Source of the DNA: Cloeon dipterum
Taxonomy: Eukaryota; Arthropoda; Insecta; Ephemeroptera; Baetidae
Length of the DNA stretch: 64,000 bases
Assembly (NCBI RefSeq): GCF_949628265.1
Contig: NC_088788.1
Coordinates: forward strand, 744,001 to 808,000
Direction: 5' to 3'
Numbering within the stretch: position 1 is the stretch's first letter; each line of letters begins with the position of its first letter. Below, in pieces: positions 47,476 to 64,000 of this stretch. The notes beneath the pieces were generated by a model. The model saw only the letters and a list, made by a program, of their open reading frames with translations. It ran no database searches and was not told the DNA's origin. The translations under genes and the position numbers were made by a program.

Positions 47476-50115
47476 CTATTTATTATCTATTTTTTTGGGG
47501 CTGTTGGAGAGCCGGTTAGCCGGCGAGTCAGCCGTAGAGAGCGCGATAAGCGCGAGAGCAGCCCTCTGCTCATCGTCGGACTCGTTGATCGGCTCAACAC
47601 CAACAATCACAGTCGGGCGCGAGAGGTTGGCAACTTGGACTTCGTCCTGATTCGGCTCGCTCCATTCAAGGGGCACAGCAAGGCGTCGAGTTGACTCCTG
47701 ATGGGCTTGGATGAGCCATCGCCGCTTCAGCTTGCAGGCGAAGGTGCCGCCCTGCTCTTGCTCCCTCGGCTCAATAGACGGAGGAGTGATGTTCTCCTGG
47801 ATATCTACATCCAGTTCCTTGCGTGCCCTTTGCGGCCTTTTTGGGGAGCGAACGGCGGCTGGGGGAGCGGGTTGTACGTCTTCTTCCCTCGGCTCATTAG
47901 AAGGAGGGGTGATGTTCTCCTGGGTGTCCACATCCAGTTCCTTGCGTGCCCTTTGCGGTTTTTTTGGTGTGCGAACGGCGGCTGGGGGAACCGGGTCGAC
48001 GGGTCGGGCAGGCGTGGACGGAGGTACATATATTTTATTGTTTTTTTTGGCGTATCTGAAATGAAAACAATTTGTTTTTTATTAATTTATGTTTTTTTTT
48101 GTGAGAATGCGCTTGTAAAAAGCCCAAACTTACGGATAATTGCGGCTAAATTAACCCCCGTGCCATCGTCCTGTTTTGTAGCAAAGCAGCAATCTGATGC
48201 GCTCTCAAGGCCCCCCAGCGAGCATTTCAGCACCCACACTGGAGTGTAAGGAAAGGAGAGTAAATACCAGCAAGCGACAAAGGCATCAGAGCTGATACTC
48301 TACTACTCCTTAACTTACACTCTAGTGTAGGCGCTGTAATGCTCGTTGGGGGGCCGTGAGAGTGCATCAGATTGCTGCTTTGCTACAAAATAGGAGGTTT
48401 GACGCATGCGTGCAATGGTGGCACTGGGGTTACATTAGCCGCAACTATCCCTCACTTTAGTATGGTATCATAGAAATAGGGGAGTTCAAAGCCGGCAAAA
48501 TAAATTTAATTTTGAGGCACTTTCTCTGCGATTTCAGCCTGACTCAAAATGTTTTCCTTTGACGTGCTGAAAACCAAAGTCAGTCCGGCCACTCGCCCAA
48601 GAAGTCGAAAAATATTTTATTTTTCAAAAATTAGTTTCTACGGCGATTGGCTTGACCGGTTTTGGTTTTCAGCGCGTCAAAAAAGACCATAAATAAATAC
48701 AAATGCTTTAAAAGTACTTACTCGGCCAGCCACTCAAATTGCTCCGGAGTGACGCACTCCTTCAGGTCCGGACGAAGCATGTTGAACTTGTCCGGGCGAA
48801 GGACCACCCCAACTTTCACAATTTCCTTTACGCCGTCAGCCCCTTCGACCTCATGCGGGCACTCCCGGTTGGTGTGCATGTATTCTTTGCCACAACTGTA
48901 AAATAAAAATTGTATCGTTGTAGAAATGCGAAAGAAAATTTTCTGTTTTTATAATTTCACTTTAAATATTCTAAATGACTAATAAACTTACCCGGGATGC
49001 GGGCAGATGAACATGTAGTCGCCCGCGTGGCGCCTCTCGTGAGTTTTCTTGTTGCCACTTTGAGTGGCAACCTTACTGCAGCCAGGAAAGGTGCACCGGT
49101 GTGGGGTGATGCCTAAAACAAATTTGTAAACATTTAAATTCACGATTCGTGTTTTTAATATCGTAGATGGCTATCAAGTTTTTAAAATGACACCTTATCT
49201 CGCCAATTACGTCATTCGCGTCGCTCTGACGCCTTTTTAATTTGCACTTTTCCTTCTACACAATATAATTTAACTTTTGAAACGAATAAAAACCAAAAAC
49301 CTGAAAAATATAATCAGAAAAAAGGCAATTTTATGATTTGACTCGAAAAAACTCCAGAAAAATTGATATTTAAAAATTAAATAAATGGAGAGTGCGTGTG
49401 GGAGCATCAGTCGCGCGCGCGCGGGAACGCAGGAAGGTATTTAAAGACAGATTTAAATGGAGCGGGATGTTGTGTCGGCCATAGAGGGATTTTTAAATTA
49501 TTCATTCAAAACATCCCCTCTCCGGAATTTTTAAATGCGAATTTTAATAATTATTAGAAAGAATATTAGGGCTTGATTTTATTTCCAAATTTTCTTGTAT
49601 TTAATAGCAAAATATTACGAAATTCTTTGGAGTTCAACACGGAAAATGAATGAAAAAAAATCCAGCCATAAAACGGAAGAGATTATAACTCATGAATAAG
49701 CAAGAAATGGCAAGAAGATAATTTGAACTTGATTGAAAATTTAAGACTTACGGTTGTGGGCCATGACGTGGTTCTTCAGGGCCTTCGCACGATCGAAACT
49801 GCGGCCGCACACCTCACATTTATTTTTGGCGTCAGGGTTGCTCAAACCCTCCTCGATCAGTCTTTGGACGGTCTCTGCTGAGGGCCGCCCTCTCTTCGCC
49901 CCAGAGCTCCCAGTGGGAGTCGTCGACGAGGCCGTGGACGCCTCGCTTGAAGTCCTATGCCTCTTCTGGCATCTCGTCGGGGTGGTGGATTCGGCAGGCA
50001 AACTGCCGGCGCCGGCTTGATGCTGTCGCTGCATGAGTAATTGCTGCTTCCACTCAAGTTGGTGGCTCTGCCAAAATTTCTGTTGCTGTTCCAGAAAAAA
50101 ATCACGTTCAGCCAT
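47476..50115 (-). CDS. C2H2 zinc-finger protein, complete four-exon gene, 412 aa
   Basis: Exons on the minus strand: 50115-49752, 49112-48992, 48895-48722 and 48055-47476. Phases are 1, 2 and 2 and the total is 1239 bp. The N-terminus is Gln-rich (FFLEQQQKFWQSHQLEWKQQ), followed by a Ser/Thr-rich segment and a KRGRPS AT-hook-like basic patch. Finger 1 (CEVCGRSF...NHVMAH) ends exon 1. Finger 2 (CTFPGCSK...HERRH) is in exon 2. A third Cys/His motif (CPHPGCGKEY...CPH) spans exons 2 and 3 and lacks a clean last His. Exon 4 has a tandem duplication of about 40 residues, each unit holding PPAAVR(T/S)PK(K/R)PQRARKEL then ENITPPS, and ends in an acidic region. This is probably a nuclear DNA-binding regulator; the targets and family are unknown. 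Start choice: M at 50115 begins MAERDFF, and no earlier in-frame ATG was seen. The stop TAG directly follows codons spelling AATAAA. Confidence 0.85.
48134..48450. mobile_element. MITE in intron 3 of the zinc-finger gene
   Basis: Arms of about 110-130 bp are inverted: GTAGCAAAGCAGCAATCTGA on the left and TCAGATTGCTGCTTTGCTAC on the right, with outer ends GGATAATTGCGGCTAA and TTAGCCGCAACTATCC. The right arm has an extra segment of about 18 bp. Confidence 0.85.
48497..48700. mobile_element. Second MITE in the same intron, related to 40689-41036
   Basis: Contains TTGACGTGCTGAAAACCAAA and its inverted partner TTTTGGTTTTCAGCGCGTCA around GGCGATTGGCTTGACCGG, as in the nested MITE at 40.7-41.0 kb. 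With the neighbouring MITE it makes up most of the intron. Confidence 0.7.
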
Positions 50116-50223
50116 TGTGCGAGTGTGTGTGTGTGTTTGTGCAGAGACTGGAGCAGATAAAGAGGCTGCTGAACTGGCAGACTGGCGGGACGATTGTGAG
50201 GACGAGGACACTGCACTGCACAA

Positions 50224-50230
50224 CTTTATA
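50224..50230 (-). promoter_or_regulatory. Possible TATA box of the zinc-finger gene
   Basis: On the minus strand the sequence TATAAAG lies about 110 bp upstream of the chosen ATG, followed by GTGCAGTGCAGTG. Its position suits a core promoter, but the initiator cannot be placed by eye. Confidence 0.35.
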
Positions 50231-50939
50231 GCAGAAAATACAATGCCGCGCGGCGCGCACAGCTCACGCGGGTAACGCTACAGCTCCATATGTTTTAAGC
50301 GTAATAATTCAAAGGAGGCCCCTGTATCCGCCATTTTAAATATCGAAAAAGCGCGCGTACTTTCAAGCTGATGCAGCCACACAGCATTGTGAGGCAGGAG
50401 AAGCAGTTCAATATGGCGGCCTTTCCAGTCTCGTTCACTTGTAGATTTTCCCCCCAAAAACTCACTACCACGCTAGTCAAACGGAATGATGTTTCTGGAT
50501 TAAAATCGCTGCCAATTGACAATTGAGTGTGCCACCTGTTAGATTTAACTAACAAACTAATAAAACCGCTCCCTAATTTGAATTAAATCGAGTCTAAAGA
50601 GAAAAATTTGAGTGTAATTTTTAGCTGATGGCGATAAGGGCGATTTTCTTCGTTACGCCGCGGGAAAATGAACCTTAGTATGCTTTTGACTTCAGAGTAA
50701 ACGGCGTCACAATGCTCTCTCACTTCTCAGGATTGGAGACGGAGAGACGAGACCCAGGAATGCACCTAAAACCCAATCATCGAAAAAAATCAAAACATCA
50801 CCAGATTTTAAAACTTTAAACGCCTAACGGATGTAACCGTCCCTGTATTTAAATGCCGTTCATCAAGTGTATGAATTGGTTAATTGGTTTTAAGGGATGA
50901 GATTGTATTGTAAACCCTCTATAGCGATTCAAAATTAAA
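50231..50939. other. Region between the zinc-finger gene promoter and the tandem array
   Basis: No gene recognised. The part next to 50231 is presumed promoter. Confidence 0.4.
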
Positions 50940-51990
50940 AAAAAATCCGAAAAATCATTAATTTGAAGTGTTTTTGGTTATTATGGGATGATAATCTTGA
51001 ATTAATTAATTAAATATTTAATTATACATCAGAATTAATTTTTTGACGAGTTTTAACCGTCAAGAAAGTCAATTTAAGAGACAAAAATACCCATTTATTT
51101 AATTTGGAGGGTTAAAATTATTTTTATTTTTAGTAAAATTACCACTTTTTGATCAATTATAACATTTAATTCAATCAAACAACTGCTTTTAGGCCCCGTA
51201 ACGATTTAAATAATTTTAATTCATTTAAAATGGCACAAATTTAATTCCATATTGGCTTGTTTAAGGAGCGCAGAGCGTCGCCCGTATCATCCACGTGGAA
51301 AAGTGAAATTCAAGAAAAAACACTAATTTGAAGGATTTTAATCTTGCTTATCTCAGATATTCGTGAATTAATCAATTAAATATTTAATTATGCATTAGAA
51401 TTAATTTTTTGACGAGTTTTAACCGTCAAGAAAGTCAATTTAAGAGACAAGATATCCATTTCTTTTATTGGGAGGGTTAAAAATATTTATATTTTTTGTA
51501 AAAGTAACACTTTTTCATCAAGTATAAAATTTGAATCCATCAAACAACTGCTTCTTGGCTCCGGGCTCCGTCTCAATTTAAATAATTTTAAATCATTAAA
51601 AATGGCAAAAATTTAATTCCATTGGCTCGTTTATGGAGAGTGGAGCGTGTCTCTAATCCACGTGGTAATGTGAAATTCAAGAAAAAACACTAATTTGAAG
51701 GGTTTTGGTATTGCATATCTCAGATAATCATGAATTAAACAATAAAATATTTAATTATGCATTAGAATTAATTTTTTGGCGAATTTTGACCGTCAAGAAA
51801 GTCAATTTACTAGACAAGATATCCATTGCGACTTTTTTAACAATTATAAAATTTAAATCAATCAAACAACTGCTTCTAGGCTCTGTAACAATTTAAATAA
51901 TTTTAATTCATTTAAAATGGCACAAATTTAACACCGATCGGTTCTATCGGGAAGAGGAGCGTTTCATAAATGTGTTCGAGTGGCTTTTCG
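50940..51990. repeat. Three-unit tandem array that includes the end of the P450 last exon
   Basis: Units of about 315-370 bp share TTTAATTATxCATxAGAATT, CCGTCAAGAAAGTCAATTTA and an AAATGGCACAAATTTAA anchor at about 51230, 51602 and 51917. The third anchor is the P450 stop and its final codons, so the other two are degraded copies of the 3' coding end plus 3' flank. Confidence 0.85.
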
Positions 51991-54900
51991 GCAACCAACT
52001 TAAGGTCAAAGTTTTTCAGGATTTGTGCAGTAAGAACACGCAAATCTTGCTCTGCAAATCGTCTGCCTGCAAATATTGAGATTGAATTATATTTACAAAC
52101 AATGATGAAATAATCAAATTACCTGCGCAGGTTCGAGCGCCATGCCCAAACGGCGTAAGGACAAACTGTTTGATTTTTTCGCCTTCTCCGCGAAGCCATC
52201 GCTCAGGTTTGAAATTTTCAGGCTCCGAGAAGTATTCGCTTGACATGAAATTGACTCCCATGTTGAGATTCACGTGGGTCTGTGGGCAAATTTCATTATT
52301 AATGAGCTGCATACTTTTTCTGTACACCCTGAGGGACTTCAAAGGGTCAAATTCCATGAAATCAGAAAGCCGTCAACTTGGCCGTGCTAACGGTGGGCAA
52401 ATTTAACAATTTGAACCAATAAAAGTGGAAAAATATGGGCATAGTTATAATTTTCTTTGTTTCAGGGCTACCCTGATGCCAGGGTTTGCTTATACAGACC
52501 TTCTGATGGTCTCTTGAGCAACACTATGCATTTTCCGATGGTGAAAATGAAGAAATTTCAAATAATTTTTATTTACCCCTGCAGGCAAAAGGTAGCCGCT
52601 AAGTTCGACATCCTCGGGCAATATCCTTGAAACCTCAGTTCCATTCGGGTACACCCTGATAAAGCAATGAATATAAAAATTAATTAACCATTTTAAAATA
52701 ATTTCTTGCCGACCTAAATGCCTCCTTGATAAACGCTCGCAGATACGGTAAATTATTGAATATTTCCGGCTTCAATGTGCCATCTAAGTCTACAGCACCG
52801 GAAATTTCATTCCTGAGTTTCTGTTGCACCTCAGGATTTTCTGCCAAACAGCGCAGACAGTTTAAAAAGAAGGGCGTGGTCTGAAATTAAATGCGTTGAT
52901 GAATGAAATTAAATTATAACCCTGGACTCACAGTACTTAGGCCGTCACCAAAAAGGGAGAGTGTAATGATGTCCACGTCAGAGCTTGTCAAGCCTGGCTG
53001 CGACAACAAATGGCCAATAAAACTGAATTTCTTTTTCTTTCTCGGCTCTTCACTGCTATTGTCTTGCTTTTTAATTTCCTCTATGGTCTCCTTCACAATT
53101 GTAGAAGCCAGGCTGCAAAAAAATATAGGAAAAATTAATCAAAAATTCAGAAAACTGTCCGTCAACACGGCGAAATTGACAAGAAGACGCAATTAAACTA
53201 TTCAGGGTCAGATCTCAGGTTGCAAAACCTTAGTAAGGTCGGTGAAGGGAAAGAGGAACAAAATGTCGCCAACGTACCGCTAAATTTGCTCAAAATTAAT
53301 GAAAAATTATTAAAATAGGTCTAGGGGCGGATCTCAGGTCACGGGGCACCCTGAAAAAGGTCATTCGAGAACTACAGGTCAAAGCCCTTCCCAAGACCTT
53401 TGAAATGAGGGTTCGTGGTCGACAATCGAATGAACGGTCGAATTTTAATAAAAATAAAACCATTTTCGCTTGCGAACAGCTGCGTCGCTTAGTCACAAAA
53501 AAGAAAAAAATTAGTTTTAATTTTTCTATGGGCGCGAATAATCTGAAAATTGGTTTCCAGACCGGCAGGGGTCTAGCGCATGCGATAAAGTTAGTAAAAC
53601 CCTTCAATTTTCCTCAATTTGGAAAAAATAGCTAATTTTGGTAATCCTTCACATAATGAAAAAAAGAAAAAAATTAATTTTAATTTTTGTATGGGCGCGA
53701 ATATTCTGAAAATTGGTTTCCAGACCAGCAGCAATTATGTGCATGCGATAAAGTTGATAGGACCCTTCAAATTACATCCGTTTGGAAAAAATCACAAATT
53801 TTCAAATACCTGGTGCAAAATAAAGAAAAAAAACGAAAAAAATTAATTTTAATTTTTCTATGGGCTCGAAAAAACTGAAAATTGGTTTCCAGACTGGCAG
53901 CGGTAATGCGCGTGCGATAGAGTTGATAAGACCCTTCAATTTTCCTCCATTTGGGAAAATTTGCTAATTTTCGAATTCTCGTCGCCAAGTAAAAAAAACG
54001 AAAACAATTAATTTTAATTTTTCTATGGAAGCAAAAAATATGAAAATCAGTTTCCAGACCGGAAGCGGTTATGCGCGTGCAATTGATTCGGTATGAATCT
54101 TCAAATTGCCTCCGTTTGTAAAAATTCGCGAATTTTCGATTTTCCATGCAATCCTTATGGGGAAAGTACAAAAATCACGATTTTCAACATTCAAAATCTA
54201 TCTTGGCCTAGAATTTTTAACGGATTGGGTCGTATTTGGTCTCAAAATATTCCCAGATAAATTTTGCGTTGGTTTAAATATGTGGTCTGCCAAATTTATA
54301 CCCTATTCGCGAGATATGCTGACCAAAAGCCGGGATTAGTCGTAAAAACCAAAAATTTCAGCTGAAAAATATTCAAATTCAACGATTTAAAATTATATTT
54401 TCACAAAGCTTGCGCCGTCTAATGCCTGTCTCAGATTTTCTCTAGCCGGAAAACCAGGAAAATCCGTTTCAATGTAAAATGTTTGACTTTTCCGAAAATT
54501 TGACAGAAAACTTTAATTTTAAATTAAAAAATGGTCCAAGTTTGGAAAACCACACACTGGAAAACGCGCCCTACTAAGTGGCATTGATTTTCGCTTGCGA
54601 ACAGCAGCGTCGCATTGTCACAAAAACGAAAAAAATTAATTTTAATTTTTCTATGGGCACGAATAATCTGAAAATTGGTTTCCAGACTGGCAGCGGTAAT
54701 GCGCGTGCGATAAAGTTGATAGGACCTGTCAAATTACCTCCGTTTGGAAAAAATCACAAATTTTCGAAGTCTCGTCACCAAATAAAAAAAAAAACGAAAA
54801 AATTTTGATTTTTCTATAGGTACGAATAATCTGAAAATTGGTTTCCAGACTGGCAGTGGTCTACCACATGCGATGAAGTTAGTAAAACCCTTCAATTTTC

Positions 54901-57486
54901 TTCCTTTTGGAAAAAATGGCGAATTTTGGATATCCATCACAGTGAAAAAAATTAATTTTGATTTTTCTATGGGCGCGAATAATCTGAAAATTGGTTTCCA
55001 GACTGGCAGCGATTATGTGCATGCGATAAAGTTGACAGAACCATTCAAATTACCTCCGTTTGGAAAAAATCACAAATTTTCGAAGTCTCGTCACCAAATA
55101 AAGAAAAAAACGAAAAAAAATTAATTTTAATTTTTCTATGGGCGCGAAAAATCTGAAAATTGGTTTCCAGACCGGCAGTGGTCTAGCACATGCGATGAAG
55201 TTAGTAAAACCCTTCAATTTTCCTCCGTTTGGAAAAAATGGCGAATTTTGGATATCCGTCACATAATGAAAAATTGAAAAAAATTAATTTTAATTTTTCC
55301 ATGGGCGCGAATAATCTGAAAATTGGTTTCCAGACTGGCAGCAATTATATGCATGCGATAAAGTTGAAAGGACCCTTCAAATTACCTCCGTTTGGAAAAA
55401 ATCACAAATTTTCAAATACCCGGTGCCAAAAAAAGAAAAAAACGAAAACAATTAATTTTAATTTTTCTATGGAAGTAAAAAATATGAAAATCAGTTTCCA
55501 GACCGGCAGCGGTTATGCGCGTGCAATTGATTTAGTAAGAATCTTCAAATTGCCTCCGTTTGTAAAAATTCGCGAATTTTCGATTTTCCATGTAATCCTT
55601 ATGGGGAAAGTACCAAAATCACATTTTTCAACATTCAAAATCTATCTTGGCCTAGAATGTTTAACGGATTGGGTCGTATTAGGTCTCAAAATATTCCCAG
55701 ATAAATTTTGCGTTAGTTTTAAAGTGTGGTGTGCCAAATTTATACCCTATTCGCGAGATATGCTGACCAAAAGCCGGGATTAGTCGTAAAAACCAAAAAT
55801 TTCAGCTGAAAAATATTCAAATTCAACGATTTAAAATTATATTTTCACAAAGCTTGCGCCGTCTAATGCCTGTCTCAGATTTTCTCTAGCCGGAAAACCA
55901 GGAAAATCTGTTTCAATGTACAATGTTTGACTTTTCCGAAAATTTGACAGAAAATTTTAATTTTAAATTCAAAAAATGGTCCAAGTTTGGAAAACCACAC
56001 ACTGGAAAACGCGCCCTACTAAGTGGCATTGATTAGTACTAAAATCGGCGCCGTCCGGCCCATAGAGTCCAGCCCAGACCCCGAAAACAAATCGCGTTTT
56101 TTTACTTAAAAAATTAATAGCTTGTTTCCTATGGATTATAGAGCAAAATACTAAAGTTCATTAGACCTGCTGTGAAATTCTGCGTCTTGTAGGCTCGATG
56201 CCCACCACTGTTCAGCCCCACCGCCGTTAACGGCCCACAAATGGGCGTTAATTTTAAATATTTGGTTTTATTAATTTATTTTAAATTCACTTATGGTCCG
56301 GTTTCAGATTTTGACTAAAAAATACGCCTTCTAGCAATAAATTGAGTAGATTGCTCAGGTTCTGCATTGAAATTCGCAACTTTGCCGATTTTTTTCATGC
56401 GCAGACGGGGATCGTGGTTAGTCGAGGGGCCTTTGGGCCGTTGCAATATTTTACATGTGAATTTCGTGTGAATTACCTGAAAAACAAATCCTCTGCCTCC
56501 ACAAGTTTATTCCATTTGGGCGTCGAGACTAATTTGTAAATCGGCAGCGAAAATTTGAGCTCGCCAGAGATCTTGAAGATCGACTTATTCGCGTCGACCA
56601 TCTGTTGCGCCTGCTTTTCTCCTTCTGCCTCATCAAGACAGCCCAGCTCTCTCTCAAAGCAAACTGCTCCAGCAGCTGAAATTCAATTCACTTTAGAACA
56701 AGACTAAATAAATTAATTTAAGACGCGATTTACACTCCAGTGACCATTTTCCAACCAAATCTCTCAAATTTCTTGCTTCGCCGCCTTCTCGCCCGACTTC
56801 CTTTTCGATTCTGTGAACCAGGGAGAGAGCAGCACGGTTTACTAGAGGCAAATACTGTTCAACAGCAGACGGTCTCAACATAGCCTGCTGTGTGGCAGCT
56901 CGAAGACGATACCAGTTTTCTCCATTCCTGACAAACACGATTTTTTATTTTAATTTTATTTAACGCTAAAATTTATTATCTTACTGGTTTCCAAGTCCAA
57001 GCGAAAGACCTCTTTTTTCTCTGTATAATTGGACAGTCTCTTGAAGTGGCGCTACGCTGGGCCACTTGCCTTCTGTTTGATAAACCTTTCTGGCATCATT
57101 TGGGTCGAAAACGTGCACAACAGTTTCGGAGCCAAAGCTTTGTCGAACCACAGGTCCGTATTTAGCTCGGAGCTGATCCAGAACTTTGTGATACTTGTCA
57201 ACCTTGAAAATACCTTATTTGTGTTTCTATTAAAAATTTTAAGACATAAACAAAGTTTTCTTGAGTCAATTACCCAGTTTGTACAGGTAAAGGTTGCCTA
57301 GAAGAGGAAGGGTCGGCGGTCCAGGGACGTCTTTAAGGGTTTTCAGTGACTTGTCAGTCTTGTTAGCTACCAAGGTTGATAACTGTCGCAGACCCTGGAT
57401 TCCTCCTCTCATTTCAATTCGGATATTCTGTAAGAAAATAATAAGGAAAACTCAACCAAACCGACGAGTTATAAAATTCTTACCAT
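51912..57486 (-). CDS. Cytochrome P450, mitochondrial-clan type (CYP302/disembodied-like motifs), complete, 505 aa
   Basis: Minus-strand exons: 57486-57484 (ATG only), 57427-57274, 57213-56985, 56927-56734, 56675-56477, 53112-52932, 52880-52714, 52655-52577, 52279-52123 and 52066-51912. They total 1518 bp with every phase consistent. P450 landmarks in order: proline hinge (VPGPPTLPLLGNLYLYKLG), helix C (NWYRLRAATQQAMLRP), I-helix (LFGDGLSTTTPFF), K-helix ExxR (KEAFR), PERW (FKPERWL), and the haem loop PFGHGARTCAGRRFAEQ with the Cys ligand. The haem loop and the YKLG...H region resemble the ecdysteroidogenic CYP302A1, a 22-hydroxylase of arthropod mitochondria; family assignment is an inference. 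The I-helix lacks the usual acidic residue before Thr (LSTT in place of xDTT). An in-frame TAG two codons before the ATG supports the start. Intron 5 (3.4 kb) holds a repeat; the donor after exon 7 (AG|GTCGGC) is weak. Confidence 0.93.
53200..56480 (+). repeat. Old family G copy with internal amplification, filling P450 intron 5
   Basis: The start (CTCAGGTC..GG.ACCCTGA.AAAGGTC, then GAGGGTTCGTGGTCGAC) and end (GCCGATTTTTTTCATG, then GAGGGGCCTTTGGGCC) match family G. In between is a module of about 150-170 bp containing TTTTTCTATGGG...ATTGGTTTCCAGAC, present about ten times (near 53547, 53711, 53881, 54038, 54674, 54837, 54988, 55157, 55325 and 55491). The segment ending at 54589 is repeated almost identically ending at 56034, an offset of 1445 bp. 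Confidence 0.85.
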
Positions 57487-58360
57487 GTTCTATTCTAATA
57501 ACAATCCATAAAAGCTCGTCTGTCTTCAACTGCGGTGGTATATTTAATACTGTCTTCAGTCCCTTTAACTTGGTAAAAAATCTTTTCTCTTGTTTGTTAT
57601 TGTTGGTTCGTTTGCTCGCCCCACGCCCACGCCCCGTCCCGTCTGGCCCGTCTGCTAATGCACTTGTTCGCCACGACGGTAGCAGCGGCGGCCTTGTGAA
57701 CTACAACCACACAGCGCTTTAATGAAACAGCCGATGACGTCACACGTTCCAGCGAGTCACGTGACTTAAATAGCTTCATGCGGGAGGCGTCGGCGGCGCT
57801 GTTGTCATATGCTCACCCTGTGAATCGCCGCTGCCAGTCTCAGTTTGGCGGAGCTGACGCGGTGATTTGCGTTCGACCAAACTTAGTTTTTAGTGTTGTT
57901 TTTGCAACCTCCGGATTCCCTCTCTGTTCTTCGGCCCCTTGAAGCGACCACTTGACATTGTCGTCCCGAGCCAGCGTTCAAAGTAAGTTACATAATGAAA
58001 TATACGGGCAAATTTTGATCTCGTTTTCGGTGAGTTTGTGTGTGTGGGCGGGGAATCAGTTCAATGTTGTTGTTCTTTTCCGGCTAATTGTTGCGTCCTT
58101 GAAATCCTGGAACATCCTGTCATGCGATTCTGACCTTCAAACCACTTGCCCTGACACCGTTTTGATTTTAAACAGTGGTGATTTTCATAATATTGATGAT
58201 TTTTTTGGAAATTTAATTAGGAAAGTTATTAATAACGCATTGAATTTTAATTTTCAGGTACTTGCAAGAGGCGAAATGAGAAGAAAACCTCCTTTCTGCG
58301 CATAACAGTCAAGGAAATTACTTTTGCCTGTTAGATCGTCTTGATTTTAAATAATCAAAG
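57487..58360. promoter_or_regulatory. Divergent intergenic region between the P450 and the SEC14L1-type gene
   Basis: The two genes are head to head. A palindromic E-box GTCACGTGAC lies at 57756-57765 and a CRE-like TGACGTCA nearby at about 57735. A possible non-coding first exon for the plus-strand gene ends at about 57982 (AAA|GTAAGT), and a possible 5' UTR exon begins after TTTTCAG at 58258 and runs into the coding exon. These UTR exons are inferred from splice-like sequences only. Confidence 0.45.
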
Positions 58361-63739
<5,379 letters not shown>

Positions 63740-64000
63740 GTTAGCTCATGGATGTTGCCTTCAACCGGCTTTTCGGTATTAAAAATACCAGTATTTTTTA
63801 TTTACGTGAATCTGAATTGTTCGTCGTCGAAACAGCCAAAGAGGGAAGACTGCACGGCAGGCCAGAGTGCACTGCTCAGCACCGTCTATTGAGGGCGTGG
63901 TGCACCGCCAAATTTTATTCCCTCGGTTACGCCCCCCCTCGTTAGCTAGCTGTTTCGACGCCGATCATTTCAGTTTTACACAATAAAAAAATCGGCAAAA

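Noticed and set aside
52016..52357. Start of a separate P450 fragment at MEFDPLKSLRVYRKSM
   Set aside because: The upstream part is intron sequence; splicing at 52279 and 52577 gives a full-length P450 with consistent phases.

Overview
This is an animal nuclear contig, most likely arthropod. It is AT-rich and intron-split (introns of about 50 bp to 4 kb, GT..AG). Its recognisable genes fit that: an intronless SoxB factor, a real-time/SEC14L1-type lipid-transfer protein, a mitochondrial-clan cytochrome P450 with CYP302-like motifs, a REXO1-type exonuclease and a C2H2 zinc-finger protein. No bacterial or viral gene organisation was seen.

Layout. 1-7.2 kb: intergenic, with dispersed repeats, hairpins and one decayed exon-like island. 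7.2-8.46 kb (-): SoxB gene with a GC-rich 5' flank. 10-18 kb: repeats, including two direct copies of a large GC-rich non-coding repeat (called family G here). 18.1-19.0 kb (+): last three exons of a REXO1-like gene, followed by a hAT-like MITE. 20-27 kb: no gene seen, but a ~0.85 kb dispersed duplication. 27.45-30.86 kb: two more family G copies in opposite orientations; the second stops where the 3' end of an unrecognised three-exon gene begins (to 31.84 kb, +). 34-39.4 kb: repeat cluster with decayed minus-strand exons and two long inverted repeats, one of which has a paralogous empty site in the window. 40.2-41.5 kb: a hAT element with a perfect 8-bp target duplication, holding two further nested elements. 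47.5-50.1 kb (-): complete four-exon zinc-finger gene. 51.9-57.5 kb (-): complete ten-exon P450 whose fifth intron is filled by an old, internally amplified family G copy. 57.9 kb to the end (+): a divergently transcribed real-time/SEC14L1 gene that runs off the window and carries an apparent 2-bp frameshift.

The genes do not form one pathway. The P450 and the SEC14L1-type gene are head to head and may share a promoter region. Much of the sequence between genes is repetitive. All homology statements come from recalled family motifs; no database search was run. Exon models for the zinc-finger and P450 genes were checked by phase arithmetic: both close exactly, with 1239 and 1518 coding bases.
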